A stretch of 64,000 nucleotides of DNA from Ipomoea triloba (lineage: Eukaryota; Streptophyta; Magnoliopsida; Solanales; Convolvulaceae). Shown piece after piece: positions 26,800 to 38,090 of the stretch. The notes below the pieces were generated by a model. The model was not told the DNA's origin and ran no database searches. It worked only from the letters and a program-made list of their open reading frames with translations. Location of the stretch: assembly GCF_003576645.1 (NCBI RefSeq), contig NC_044919.1:33629322-33693321 (forward strand), written 5' to 3'. A program made the position numbers and the translations under genes. Position 1 is the first letter of the stretch, and every line of letters starts with the position of its first letter.

Positions 26800-27140
26800 C
26801 GCAACTGCAGTTCTTTTTCAACATAACTGCAGTTTCATTTCAACACAACTGCAGTTCCTTTTTTATATAACTACAGTTTCATTCGACATTATACACTCAA
26901 ATATGTGAAATTGTTATTCAGTTTCCTTTCAACACAAATACAATTTATTTTATAATACACTGCAGTTTATTTTCAACACAACTACAATATCATTTTGATA
27001 TAACTACAGTTTCATTAGACAATATACACCAAAAAATGTGAAACTGTTATTCAATATCAAATCAACACAACTGCAATTCCCTTTCAACAAAACTGCATTT
27101 CCTTTTCGATATAACTGCAGTACCTAAAAATGTGAAATAG
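26800..27140 (+). repeat. Higher-order tandem repeat of a 22-bp unit
   Basis: ACTGCAG or ACTACAG cores recur exactly every 22 bp: at 26804, 26826, 26848 and 26870; again at 26959, 26981 and 27003; and again at 27070, 27092 and 27114. The blocks are separated by a second shared segment (TTTCATT.GACA.TATACAC then ATGTGAAA.TGTTATTCA) at 26877 and 27010, a super-period of 133 bp. A shortened linker follows 27120. Confidence 0.75.
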
Positions 27141-28803
27141 CTTATGGGAGCTAATTTCTGCCATCTTCTCTCTCTATGATCTAGAACTGTAATTTCATAC
27201 ACTTCTCATACAATTTCATACACACTGCCGTACACATCAAATACATAGACATAGAGCTAATATGTTCTATTAAGTATATTAAACTTTTTATTTATAGTCC
27301 ACACAATTGTGTGGATCATGATCCATGTAATAATGATTGGCAAAATGTAAAGAGATAATTTGAAATATATACCTATAATAAATAAATTTGAGGAAAGAGA
27401 CATGTTATTATAACTTATAAATTTATAAATAAGGATGTAATATATAATGTCATTAGTTTTGGGTTGCTAGTAATCATAAGGTGCATGATTCGAGTTCTAT
27501 TAAAGATTTTTTTTTTTAAAGGAAGTATGGATTTATGTTTATAATAAGTTTGTGATTCAAATTTATAAATAGAGATGATTTCTACCTAATTTTTTGATCC
27601 ATCCAATATAGTAAAAAAAATAAAAAAGGGTATATGCAATTTGGTCAATCCAATGTAGTAAAAAGAATAAAAAAGGGTATATTCAACGCAACTAAGATGG
27701 AGAGAGATGGTGGCGATGACGACGATGATGATAGCGTTAGTGATTGTTGCAGTGATGACTAGGATAGTAACAACAATTATATTATGAAAAAATTAAATTA
27801 TTTTAATATTTTATAATTTCAGTTAAGTGAACTAATACATAAAATGGGATGATGAGAATATTTGTTTAAATCTTAAACTTTGTCTAGATCTCAGTACTCA
27901 ATAATCCTTTATATATATCTTATATTAATGAGGACAATTAAATTATACACAAAAATTAATTGGGCTGCCACCCTTTTCTCTCTAAAACAAAAAGCTTTTC
28001 TCTACTGCTCAACTTCGGCTTCCACCGCGGCCTCCGGCCGGAGCTCTAATGGAGCTTTGAGCCAGCGGTTTTGGTCACCTTCTACGTTTACTCTCGCTCT
28101 TCTTCCGTCCCGACCACCGTCGCAGCTCCGTCCGCCTCCGACCACCGTCACAGATCTTCTTCTTCCGTTTTCTTTCCCTTTGAATAAAATAATAGTAAGT
28201 AAGTATTGGGGTTTGTGTTGGTCTTGAACTCCCAACCCTACTTTAGCTTTACTACTTTTTATTTTCTCTATTATTGTGTTTTCCTCTCGTTAATTTCACG
28301 GGTTTTTTCCTCTCGTTACGTACCTTCACGAGCTTTTCATTATCATTAACATAAATCGTTTAGTTTGGTTTCGGCAAGTGTTGATCTTATCCTGGGCGAG
28401 CAAAAAAGAATGATGATGAAGACCCAGATCTTTGATGAAGCTTTAAGCTCCTTGAAGGAACATAGCTTCCTAGTTATAAAACAGTCTGCGATTCAAGTTT
28501 TCTATAACATAGTTAGAAAAGTTGTTTCTATGTCTGACTATAAGGAATGGTTTACCATCGTTGATGTAAACGTTTTATGTTATGAATTAATGGAATAGCT
28601 ACGTTTACCTTTAAAAAAATATATTAACGAGGACAAGTCGGCATTGCAATGTTTTCTCCACATGCAGAAGGCTAAGTGACCCCGGCCGGCCCCTTCACTT
28701 AAAACTCCTTCGTTCATTAAACAAGGCCGCCGGCTCCTCTGATCTTTTGTTTTTTTGTTACTTTCTACGTGTCTTGTCGGTCTATCCAATGTAGTTTAAA
28801 AAC

Positions 28804-28810
28804 TATAAAT
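28804..28810 (+). promoter_or_regulatory. TATA box of LysM gene 1
   Basis: TATAAAT 62 bp before the start codon, preceded by a TCCAATG motif. The same TCCAATG plus TATAAAT pair precedes the other two LysM copies. Confidence 0.6.
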
Positions 28811-28871
28811 ATTCTGTCTTCACAAATGAAAACCAATAACAGTCGAAAACCTAAAAGGACAGATAAAAATC

Positions 28872-29204
28872 ATGGCTAAGATATCGCCCATGTTGTCTGC
28901 CCTCTCTTTTCTCCTTATTCTCTTGGCCGCTGGTAATCTCTATATATTTCTCTTTCGATCTCATCAATGTTGGTTTACGGTTCTTTTTGGTTTCTTGATG
29001 AATTGATGATGTTTTGTAATGGCAGTTGTAGTGGGGAAAGCTGATGCAAAGGCACAATGCGATCAGGTATATGGACAAGAGTTTGGAGACACGTGCACTA
29101 GCATTGCGGACAAGTTTAATCTGTCACTGGATTCCTTTCTTGCTATTAATCCAAACATCAACTGCGACTCCATTTTTGTCGGGGAATGGCTTTGCGTTGG
29201 TTGA
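28872..29204 (+). CDS. Small secreted LysM protein, copy 1
   Basis: Two exons, 28872-28932 and 29026-29204, joined by a phase-1 intron, encode 79 residues. The N-terminus (MAKISPMLSALSFLLILLAA) is a clear signal peptide, with likely cleavage near GKADA. The mature part is a single LysM domain with GDTCTSIADKFNLSLDSF and NPNINCDSIFVGEWLCVG, including four Cys that could pair. This is the plant extracellular LysM (LysMe-type) architecture: no membrane anchor, no kinase. LysM domains bind N-acetylglucosamine polymers such as chitin or peptidoglycan, so an apoplastic role in microbe sensing or glycan binding is plausible but unproven. Paralogues lie at 40272-40535 (broken) and 41647-42016. All three share intron position, phase and promoter motifs, so they come from local duplication. 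Confidence 0.85.
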
Positions 29205-29596
29205 TCGTATCTGTACGATGAAGAAGTGAATCCCAAAACTAGAAAAACAAAATGGTACTGTTTAACAATAAGAGTGTGTGTTAGTTTTCAATGCTAGCTT
29301 CGTTTAAGTTTGTTGTTGCAGGAAGAGTAATAAGTAATAACGTAGCTGTTTCATTAAAAACATGCTGCTTTTTTAATTCTCCATTTTTTGTTATGTTGTT
29401 TCAGTATGCAACACGTACTATTGGAATCTTAATTAATGAATCAATGATACGTTGTTCATTTAATTAATTCGTGTTAAAATATAAATATGTATTCTTATTA
29501 TAATTTAAATTTATAATAATTAAGATAGGCGAACATATTGTTTCATTTAAAATCAAGAGTGACGGGTATAAAAATAAATTAGATTAATTGGCCTTA

Positions 29597-29967
29597 GAGC
29601 ATCACCATCTATGGATACTATGGGGTTTTTGGAACAGTAACCATCTACTTGGAGGAGAGAGAAATGAGGTGAGAGAAAAAAAAAGTTTGTTCTGCAAGGA
29701 CTTGGTTCATGCTACAGTAAATTGAGACCACAAATTTCAAGGACAGCTGCGCCATGCGCGCATTGGGAGGAAATGCTGCACCCAGCGAGCGCGTGCAGTG
29801 CACGCGCCGCTAGGCGCGTCAGACGCGTCAGACTCAATTTTTTATTTTTTATTTTTTCAAATCAGATTTCTTTTATTTTTTTTCTTCTCTTCTCATTTTC
29901 TCTTTCCTAATCACACTTACAAAAACTCCTAAAATACCGTGAAATAACTTCATTGATAATGATGCTC
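29597..29967. mobile_element. PIF/Harbinger-type MITE, copy 2
   Basis: A 371-bp element with ends GAGCATCACCATC...GATAATGATGCTC and TTA duplicated at 29594-29596 and 29968-29970. Same family as 5060-5414. Confidence 0.8.
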
Positions 29968-29970
29968 TTA

Positions 29971-31179
29971 GGCTCTCAAAATTATTTTGATGGGCCAGTG
30001 GACCCTTTAAGCCTTTTGATCTATTGCCAAGTTCTAAACGTAGTGGCAAGTCCAGTTATATTGCCAAAATAGTATATGTATGTCAACACTTTTTGGACTT
30101 GGAGGGTATACAAAATATGAAACCCAAGTTAGGCAAATAAAGAAATCATGCTACCTGCACAAGTGTTAGTTTTCTTGTGGTCTTGTGGACTACAAGAAAA
30201 AAAAAAAAAGTAGCAACAATAAAATTCGTAAATATTTAATTTATTAACGAATTTTTTAAAATAAAAAAAGTCAAAATTTATAAGTATTTAAGAATATTCC
30301 CATTGAGGGGTTTGTTGTTTGTGCACAACTTTTGATAATTTAAAGCCTTGTTGGTTGAGACTCGAGAGAGGATAGGAGAGAGAGAGAGAAAAAAAAGAGC
30401 AAATATTTATGCTAATGTGAGTTTTTTTTTTTTTTTTTTTTGGAGATAGCTAATGTGAGTTCATGCACAATTTTCAATGACGAAAAAACTATGTGAGATA
30501 AACTTGGATACATTAGAGCATCCACAATAGTGAAGGAGAGAGAAGATTTGAGCTCCTTGGAGAATAACTTGATTTTTTTTAATCTCCAAAGTGGGACCCA
30601 TCTTAAAAAAAAAAAAAAAAACCCGAAAAGCACCAGAAGCGCCCAGCCGGGCATATTAATCTGCAACTATTTTTTATTACTTTTTTCCCCTAAACTCTTG
30701 AAAATCTATGTCTACTTATATGCACTAAGGGGGTTGCCATGACCAGCTTGACCCTTTTTTTTTTTTAAAATTACTTTTCTCTTTCTTACTTTGCATTTTA
30801 AATTGACAAAAAAGTCCAAGAAAAAACTTGACTTTTAAAAAATCCAAGAAAAAGTTTGACCATTGGCTTTGCTTTAAGTTGTAACGATTTAATTCATTGT
30901 TAAATTCATTGATATTTTGCTATTTTCTTTTCTTGTAGTATTATATTTGATAGAACAATTTTTGTAGAAAGATTGACCTACTTCATTGTTTTTACCAAAT
31001 GATAGTGAAGATGTCGAGATTTCTATTGAAATTGAGAGTTGAGCAATTCCTAAAGGTGTAGATTAGACTTGGGACAAACAAATTTGCAATATTAAGATTT
31101 AGAGTGACTTGAAAGATGCTATAAATTGAATAACATGGGATAATTAATTAACCTCCTTAGGCCTTCTTAGAAGCACTAT
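29971..31179. other. Intergenic with MITE fragment
   Basis: No gene. A TTAGAGCATCCACAATAGTG start at about 30511 looks like one end of another element of the same MITE family, but no matching right end was found. Long A and T runs lie at 30421-30441 and 30606-30621. Confidence 0.5.
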
Positions 31180-31398
31180 TGTTGGAGAACAAAACCGGTG
31201 CTACTAGCTAGTAAGGGTAGATATTTGTGAACGGGCACACACGTCTTTTATCCTCTTTTGGTTGTAACCATTTTTACCAGCTTCACTCTGTATATATTGT
31301 TATCCATTTTCATCTTCTTCAGTTGTAAGCATTCATTCTAATCAATACAACAAAGTGTTCTTCCCATTCTTCCTAAGCTGTGTCTTCACATTCCAACA
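31180..31398 (+). mobile_element. Ty1/copia LTR remnant
   Basis: A 219-bp sequence bounded by TGTTGGA and TCCAACA, a perfect 7-bp inverted repeat with canonical TG..CA ends. It is followed immediately by a primer-binding site. No gag or pol follows, so this is the left end of a deleted element. Confidence 0.75.
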
Positions 31399-31410
31399 TG
31401 GTATCAGAGC
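31399..31410 (+). other. Primer-binding site (initiator tRNA-Met)
   Basis: TGGTATCAGAGC, the standard complement of the 3' end of plant initiator tRNA-Met used by copia elements, directly abuts the LTR end. Confidence 0.85.
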
Positions 31411-31590
31411 GCCGGTGAGGGAGCCATGCTGCCTCAGCTTCCGACACCGGCGAGTCGAAGCCTAGAGATGGTTGAGCCATTGATAAAAAACAAGTTAGTG
31501 GTACTTAAACTATCATTATCTCTACAAATACTCTCTCACCCTCAAAAGTGAATCATACTTACACATCGCCTAATTTGCAATTCAATTACT

Positions 31591-34500
31591 TTTTTGTTTT
31601 TTTGAAGATAGAAACGAAATTCATTAAGGAGCTTCAGAAACTAGAGTTTCAAAAATAAAAGAGGGAGGGGAAGAGATCCACTCCCTACCATCAGACATAG
31701 AAAGGGATTCCCGAGCTAACAGATGGGCAATCCTATTCGTTGATCGCTTAGCAAAAGAAATAAAGACATTAGACAAAACTGATAAAATATCTTTAACATC
31801 TAATAATATTAAATCAAACTGGGAAACTTGATTGGACTCCTGCAAGCTATAGATTAGTGAAAGACAATCAGTCTCCACTTGAACATTTTCGTATTGATGC
31901 TGCAAAATCCAACTAAGAGCCTCCTTTAGAGCCATGGCTTCTACTTCTTTCACAGAAAAGATACCCCTCCCTGGCATAGATTTGCCCCCCACAAAACCAC
32001 CACTTTCATTTATGAGAATCCAACCAAAACCCATTCTTTTGGCCTGCAACATTCACTGCTGCATCAACATTTAATTTCATCATACCTGTAGTGGGTTTTA
32101 TCCACCTATCAATGGAAGCTTGATTTTGGTTGATGAGAGCTTCCTCACTGTCATACACTTCTGTCCAATCTCTTAGATATGAAACAGCTTTTCCCACTAT
32201 AACACTTGCTGAAGTGACTTTGTTGCTCCAAACTTTATCATTCCCGGCAGCCCAAATGAACCAACAAATCATCATAAATTTAGTGCATTGGTCTTTAGTC
32301 ATTATTTCAAAATTTTTAGCCACCCAAGATGCAGAGGGTTCCTGGATGCCATGCATAATATTCAAATGAGCCAAATCCCAGCATGAAGCTACTAAAGGGC
32401 ATTCCAAGAAAATGTGAGTGGCAGTTTCAGCACTCCTTTTGCAGAAAGCACAAAGAGAGCTGCAATCTACCATTTTTTTTAGGAGAAGATCTGTTGTAGG
32501 GAGACAGTTGGTGCAAGCTTGCCACATAAAGACTTTTACTCTAGGGGGTATTTTCATATTCCAAAGAAGGGCCCAATCCTTTCTATTTGCAGGATTTTCC
32601 TCTCCTACAATAACTCTATAACAACTCTTCACTGTGAATGAACCTTTTTCCTCCGGCATCCATATCAGTTTGTCTGGCCTATCAGATTGAGAAAGGGGGG
32701 TATTGATGATAAGTTGAGCGTCCCTTGAATTAAAAATGTCATGAATAGCTTCAAAATCCCAGTTATGTTCTTGATTAAGCACCAGAGAGGAGACGATGTC
32801 ATTCTCCATGTATGGAAATGGAGGGGTGGTGATCTTTGGATACTCTTTATCAGACAACCAGTTGTCATTCCAGATTTTGATAGATTGTCCATTCCCAACT
32901 CTCCATCTGCTATGTCTTCTAAGCACCTCCTGAGTAACTTGTAGACTGCTCCAGGTGAATGATGGATTGCAACCCCTGCCCGCTTCCAAAAATGTGGATT
33001 GAGGATAGTATTTAGCTTTCAAGACTCTAGCCACAAGGGAATTTGGGAATTGAATCAGTCTCCAAGCTTGTTTACACAATAAGGCTATGTTAAAATTAGC
33101 CAATCTTCTATAGCCAAGTCCTCCCCATTGTTTGGGGCTGCAAAGAGGACCCCAAGCCTTCCATCTTATCCCCTTCCTGCTCCCCTGCTCAGCCCCCCAC
33201 CAAAATGTATTCATAACCTTCTCCACTTCTCTAATCAGGTCCTTTGGTAGGTGGAACACACTCATAGCGTAAGAGGGAAGAGCTTGAATAACGCACTTTA
33301 ATAGGACTTCTTTTCCTGCTTTAGAAAGAAACCTATGATTCCAGCTTTGAATCCTGCTGAGAATTTTATCCTTTATGAAACCAAAAATTTCTTTCTTGTT
33401 TCTGCCCACAAGAGATGGAAGCCCCAGATATTTCCCTACGTTTCCCAAACTTCTTATCCCCAAGGTATTCCTCACCAACTCCTTGAGTTCCTCACTCACA
33501 TTTGGACTGAAGTTTAGAGAAGATTTGTCAAAATTAATCAGTTGGCCAGTAGCCTTTGCATAATTATTCAGTATAGATTTGAGAACATGACTTTCTGAAG
33601 AGTTAGCTTTACAAAACAAATAACGTCATCAGCAAACAGGAGGTAGGAGATTTTGGGCGCCCTTCTAGCCACTTGAATACTATGGATATGTCCTCTAATC
33701 TCAGCCTTTCTAAGCATTGCACTAAGACCTTCGACGATAAGAATGAACAAGTAAGGAGAAAGAGGGTCTCCTTGTCTTAGGCCACGTTGAGGAAATATAG
33801 GACCTAGCAGATCATTATTATGTAAAACCATGTATTCCATAGAGGACACACATTCCATTATAAGGTCTACCCATCTACTACAGAAACCCAATTTTAGTAA
33901 CATAGCTCTAAGAAAAGTCCATTCAACTCTATCAAAAGCTTTACTCATATCCAGCTTAAGAGCAACATACCCATCCTTACCTTGAGATTTCCTTTTCAAA
34001 AAATGTTGGACCTCAAAAGCCACCATGACATTGTTAGTTATCATTCTCCCGGGAACGAAAGCGCTTTGAGCTTCATGAACCACTTTATCCAAGATAGTTT
34101 TTAGTCTGTTAGCCATAACCTTAGCCACAATCTTGTAAGACACATTACATAAGGCTATAGGTCTGAGGTCTCCCATGCACTCTGGAACGTTCTTTTTAGG
34201 AATAAGAACAAGATGTGTTTGTTTTATGAGGGGGGGTAGTTTACCAGTTCTGATGAAAACATTGCACAAAGAGACTAAGTCTTGTCCCAGAATTTCCCAA
34301 AAAGCTTGATAAAATCCTGGGTTAAAACCATCTGGACCGGGGGATTTATCGGGATGCATACTGAAAACTGCAATCTTAACCTCATTTACAGTGACATCTC
34401 TGAGAAGCATAGTGTTTTGAGAGGCAGTAATCGAATTTTCCAAACAATCCAAAACAGGGTTCATGTTCCCTTGATGAGAGCTAAAGATATTGATAAAATA

Positions 34501-36043
34501 ATTAGTGATTACCGCATTCAGAGCAACTCCCTTTTCAACCCAAGTGCCTTCCGAATTCTTCAGCTTGTTAATGGAGTTGTTTCTTTTTCTCTTGGTAACT
34601 GTTTTGTGAAAAAAATTTGTGTTCAAATCGCCCCCTTTTAACCAAAATGCCTTAGCTCTTTGCTTCCAGTATGTATTTTGCTTATTTAATAACCAAACAC
34701 ATCGCCTCTGAGCATGAATAAAATCTCTGATTCCGTTTCTATCTGTTCTGTGTCTTAGCAGCTTCATTTGATTCGTGAAGTGATTTATTTCGGCTTGAAG
34801 GTTATCAGTAAACTTCCTTCCCCATTTCCATAATGCTTTGCTACAAACCCCTAATTTGGAACCCAAGTTATTACCTCTGGTTGCGTTCCAACAATCAGCA
34901 ACAATGGCCCTACAGTTTCTTTCTTTAAGCCAAAGGTTTTCAAATCTGAAACGACGAATTCTTCTAGTTTTCTCAGTAAGAATTGGCCAGAGAATGATGG
35001 GTAGGTGATCACTAACCGGAGTCTCTGCAGCTTCTCCCTTAGCATTATCAAACATCGTTAGCCAGTCAGTCGATGCCAAAATACGGTCGAGTTTTTCCTC
35101 TACCCAGTTCGGAGTGCCCCTGCCGCGTTCCCAAGTGAATTTATGTCCTTCAATGTCCAAGTCGCTAAGGCCGCATCTCTCAATGACTTGGTTAAAACCT
35201 TCCATCAACCAACGGGGATGAGGGACCCTACCTCTCTTTTCTTCTGGATTTCGGATATCATTAAAGTCTCCCATGAGGAGCCAAGGAAGATTGCTTTGAG
35301 AGGAAAGATCTTCCAATAAGTTCCATGAGTCCCTCCGTTTGTGCCTCTCAGGGTGTCCGTAGAAGCCTGTGAATCTCCACTGTGAAGGGTGACCGGGAAT
35401 CGCCATTTGGGCATCTATATGGTTTGAGGAATAACTGGTAATTGAGACCATGGTTTGATCCCACCACAACAAAGCAAGACCCCCACTGTGACCAGAGCAG
35501 TCAACTACAAATAAACCACTGAAACCCAACTTCATCTTTAAAGCCTCCATTCTTGTTTTGGTAAGTAAAGTTTCCATAAGAAATAGAAGAATTGGTTTCT
35601 TCGAATCGACTAGATCCTTAAGAAATTGCACAGTTGCTGGGTTGCCAAGCCCGCGACAATTCCAGGCTAAGAAGCTCTTAACTGTGTTGTCTGAATCGAA
35701 GGAAAATCAAGAAAACGAAAAACCACAAAAATAGGGGAAAAGTGCCTATCACTGGGAATAGGAAAGAGAAAGCCTATCACTGAGAATAGGAAGGAGACAC
35801 TCGTCATTCCGGCGAGAAGAAAACGAAAGGGAGGTGGCAGAACTGCAACAAGCAACAGAAAAACGTGTATGTTACCGTAGAAGTCGAAATCGCCGGCAAC
35901 AATGCTCCATTCCTACATCTCGCTCAACTTCAACCAAGACAACAACAGATGGAAGAAACAGACTCTGCTTACATTTGAGCTCGTTGGAGAAGCAGCTGGC
36001 GAACGACGGCAGGAGGAAGGGGAAACACGGCGGCTCGTTTACC
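31591..36043 (-). mobile_element. L1-type LINE with 13-bp target duplication
   Basis: The insertion is flanked by a perfect 13-bp duplication, CAATTCAATTACT, at 31578-31590 and 36044-36056. Read on the minus strand it begins with about 370 bp of leader, continues through an endonuclease/reverse transcriptase/RNase H reading frame, and ends in an A-rich tail (31591-31603 region) against the duplication. The length is 4453 bp. There is no separate gag-like ORF1 in the leader, so the copy is either a single-ORF family member or was shortened internally or at its 5' end during insertion. The intact duplication suggests a fairly recent event. Confidence 0.88.
31622..35690 (-). pseudogene. LINE ORF2: endonuclease, reverse transcriptase, RNase H (frameshifted)
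   Basis: On the minus strand the frame opens near 35690 with AWNCRGLGNPATVQFLKDL, the start of the APE-type endonuclease, but without an ATG. The endonuclease continues with GGLALLWW, GDFNDIRNPEEK and VSDHLPI motifs. The reverse transcriptase follows, with KSPGPDGFNPGFYQ, ALKLDMSKAFDRVEW, GLRQGDPLSPYLF and the catalytic FADD (about 33630). Next come a C-x2-C...H...C zinc-binding stretch (zf-RVT) near 32430 and an RNase H domain with an ETDCLSLI strand ending in a stop near 31622. Two single-base frameshifts break it. One comes just after FADDVI at about 33617-33621, where one T appears missing; the other is at about 32038-32045. It cannot encode a full protein as it stands. Confidence 0.88.
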
Positions 36044-36214
36044 CAATTCAATTACTATTCACATTACATCCCTGCAAATGCAATCAACTTTCAAAGTGGA
36101 TAACAATTTCACATCACTTTAAAAAATTAATATATATTTTAAATAAACAAGCAAACAAAATAAAAAGTTTTTAACAAATTTTCTCAAAAACAAAAAAAAT
36201 GTTTTTAAGTTTCA

Positions 36215-36715
36215 AAAATCTCGCCTATGCGCCGATTAATTCCAGCCTAGACGCTAGGCGTCGGTCGACCGCCTAACGTATCACCTTAAATGGTGGTCTA
36301 GGCGGCTGGCCGACTAGACGACCGCCTAGGCCCCCTAATCTCTGCCTAGACTGCTTAAACCGCTTAGGCTCTGACCGCCTAGGCTTCCTATGCACCGACT
36401 AGGCCGCCTAGTCAACTGATTAACTATGATTTTTTTTAATGGGTTATTTCACTCAAAACAACATCGTTTTGAGCAAAATAATCCTAAATTGTACAAAAAC
36501 TCTATATATATTTTTAGGTTAATATTTAATATTTTAGTATTAACTATTAAAGTATTATATAATTTATAATTATTAGTCTTTAAAAAATTATAAATACTTA
36601 AACAAATTTTTAAAAAATAAAAAATAAAATAAAAAAATACACGAACGCCTAGGCGCCGATTAATCCTCACCTAGGCGTCCTAGGCGCTTGGCGCCCCCTG
36701 AACGCCCGAGGAGCG
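36215..36715. repeat. GCCTAGGCG-rich repeat cluster
   Basis: Two GC-rich blocks (36220-36420 and 36645-36715) are packed with CCTAGGC/GCCTAGG palindromes and CTAGACG variants. They are separated by AT-rich DNA with TATATATTTTTAGG. A segment CGCCTA.GCGCCGATTAAT.C is directly repeated at about 36222 and 36648. This could be the subterminal repeats of a DNA transposon. Similar motifs recur at 47665-47745. Confidence 0.5.
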
Positions 36716-37457
36716 TCTAGAGATTTTTTCAACCATTTTAAAAAAGGTACAAAAGCTGCCACAGCTGTTACTGCGATAGCTTTTGTACGGATTGCAAACT
36801 TGTAACAGATGCAAGTTTGCAATCCACTTGAGCAATAAAAAATATAAATGTTATTATTATATTCCACATCATCTTGCCAAGCTCATAGTTGTTGGGATAA
36901 AATCAGCCTTATAATTTGTTTATATACTGATATACTAACGATTAAAGTGTTCTGCATTAAAAAATTAATACGAAGTAATAAATATAGTATATAATGGTAT
37001 TCGATGTTCGCGTATAAATTTTAACATGGTATGAAACAATTAAACTTAACTATGTAGTACAAGGAAGTCCTAATATCTTAATATTTCATTGCTCCAATTA
37101 ACATAGGTTAAGCTTAAAAAGAAATAAAAAAGAATAGCTAAACCTTAAAAATGAATAGAATTCAGTTGTCAACCAAAACATACAGATATCATTAGTATTG
37201 ACACACCAACTACTCGCATGTGCAAACATTTAATTGCTTGGAAGTTTTATCCAAAAATAATTGTGTCAGGGAGAATGATTTGTGATTGTCCTTTCCATTT
37301 TCCAACATCCAATTGATTATATTTATTAAAATAAATAAATAAATAAAAAGAAGCAATTCTTGAAAATAATATATTGACTCTCAGACTGTAAAAGAAACAA
37401 TGAGTCAATTCCAATTTCAAAGAAGATCAGAAGCATCATTCCAGGAGTTCTAACGTA
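36716..37457. other. Intergenic, upstream of the fucosidase gene
   Basis: AT-rich, with no gene. It should contain the fucosidase promoter, but no clear TATA box was found. A near-perfect inverted pair, TGCAAACTTG...CAAGTTTGCA, lies at 36794-36823. Confidence 0.5.
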
Positions 37458-38055
37458 GTGTTGGGGAAGATGATCGTGGCAAAACATCGTCGGACCATCG
37501 AAAGAAACATTCTCGTAATCCTCCTTATCCACCTACTTTACCTACTCTCTCAGTCTACGCCTTCCTTTGGCGCACGCCCAAAGCCGCCTCCAATTCCCCT
37601 TCTACCAATCCCTTCGGCACGCCAGCTCTCATGGCAGCTCTCGGAGATGGCCATGTTTCTCCACTTCGGGCCCAACACTTTCACGGGTTCGGAGTGGGGG
37701 TCGGGTCACGCCGACCCGTCGATCTTCACCCCGGATAGCCTTAACGCCACCCAGTGGGTCTCTGTTGCCAAAGAAAACGGGTTTACAAGATTGGTCCTCA
37801 CTGCAAAGCACCATGATGGCTTCTGTCTCTGGCCTTCTCTCTACACTAATTACTCTGTCAAGTCTAGCCCTTGGAGAAATGGGCTCGGCGATGTAGTGGG
37901 CGACTTGGCTCAGGCTGCCAAGGCTGCTGGTCTGCAATTGGGTGTTTATCTTTCACCCTGGGATAAACATGAGCCTGTATATGGCAACACTGTTGGGTAC
38001 AATGAATTCTATTTGGGGCAGATGACTGAGTTGCTTACAGGGTAAAGTTGATTTC

Positions 38056-38090
<35 letters not shown>

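Larger units (their letters stand above)
19400..28871. other. Gene-poor AT-rich region
   Basis: 9.5 kb without a supportable gene. It holds the MYB promoter, SINE and MITE-like copies, a (TA)n run (24779-24816), a C-homopolymer (about 24201-24217), a 10-bp perfect hairpin (GAGTGGTTGG/CCAACCACTC, 25458-25482) and a higher-order tandem repeat (26800-27140). A GC-richer patch at 28010-28170 and an unrecognised 77-codon open frame at 28365-28598 (Met-rich start, then QIFDEALSSLKEHSFLVIKQ) could be a remnant of a gene. I cannot assign it. Confidence 0.5.

Noticed and set aside
36794..36823. Inverted repeat TGCAAACTTG/CAAGTTTGCA as a transposon end
   Set aside because: The arms lie within about 30 bp of each other with no target duplication; most likely a local palindrome.
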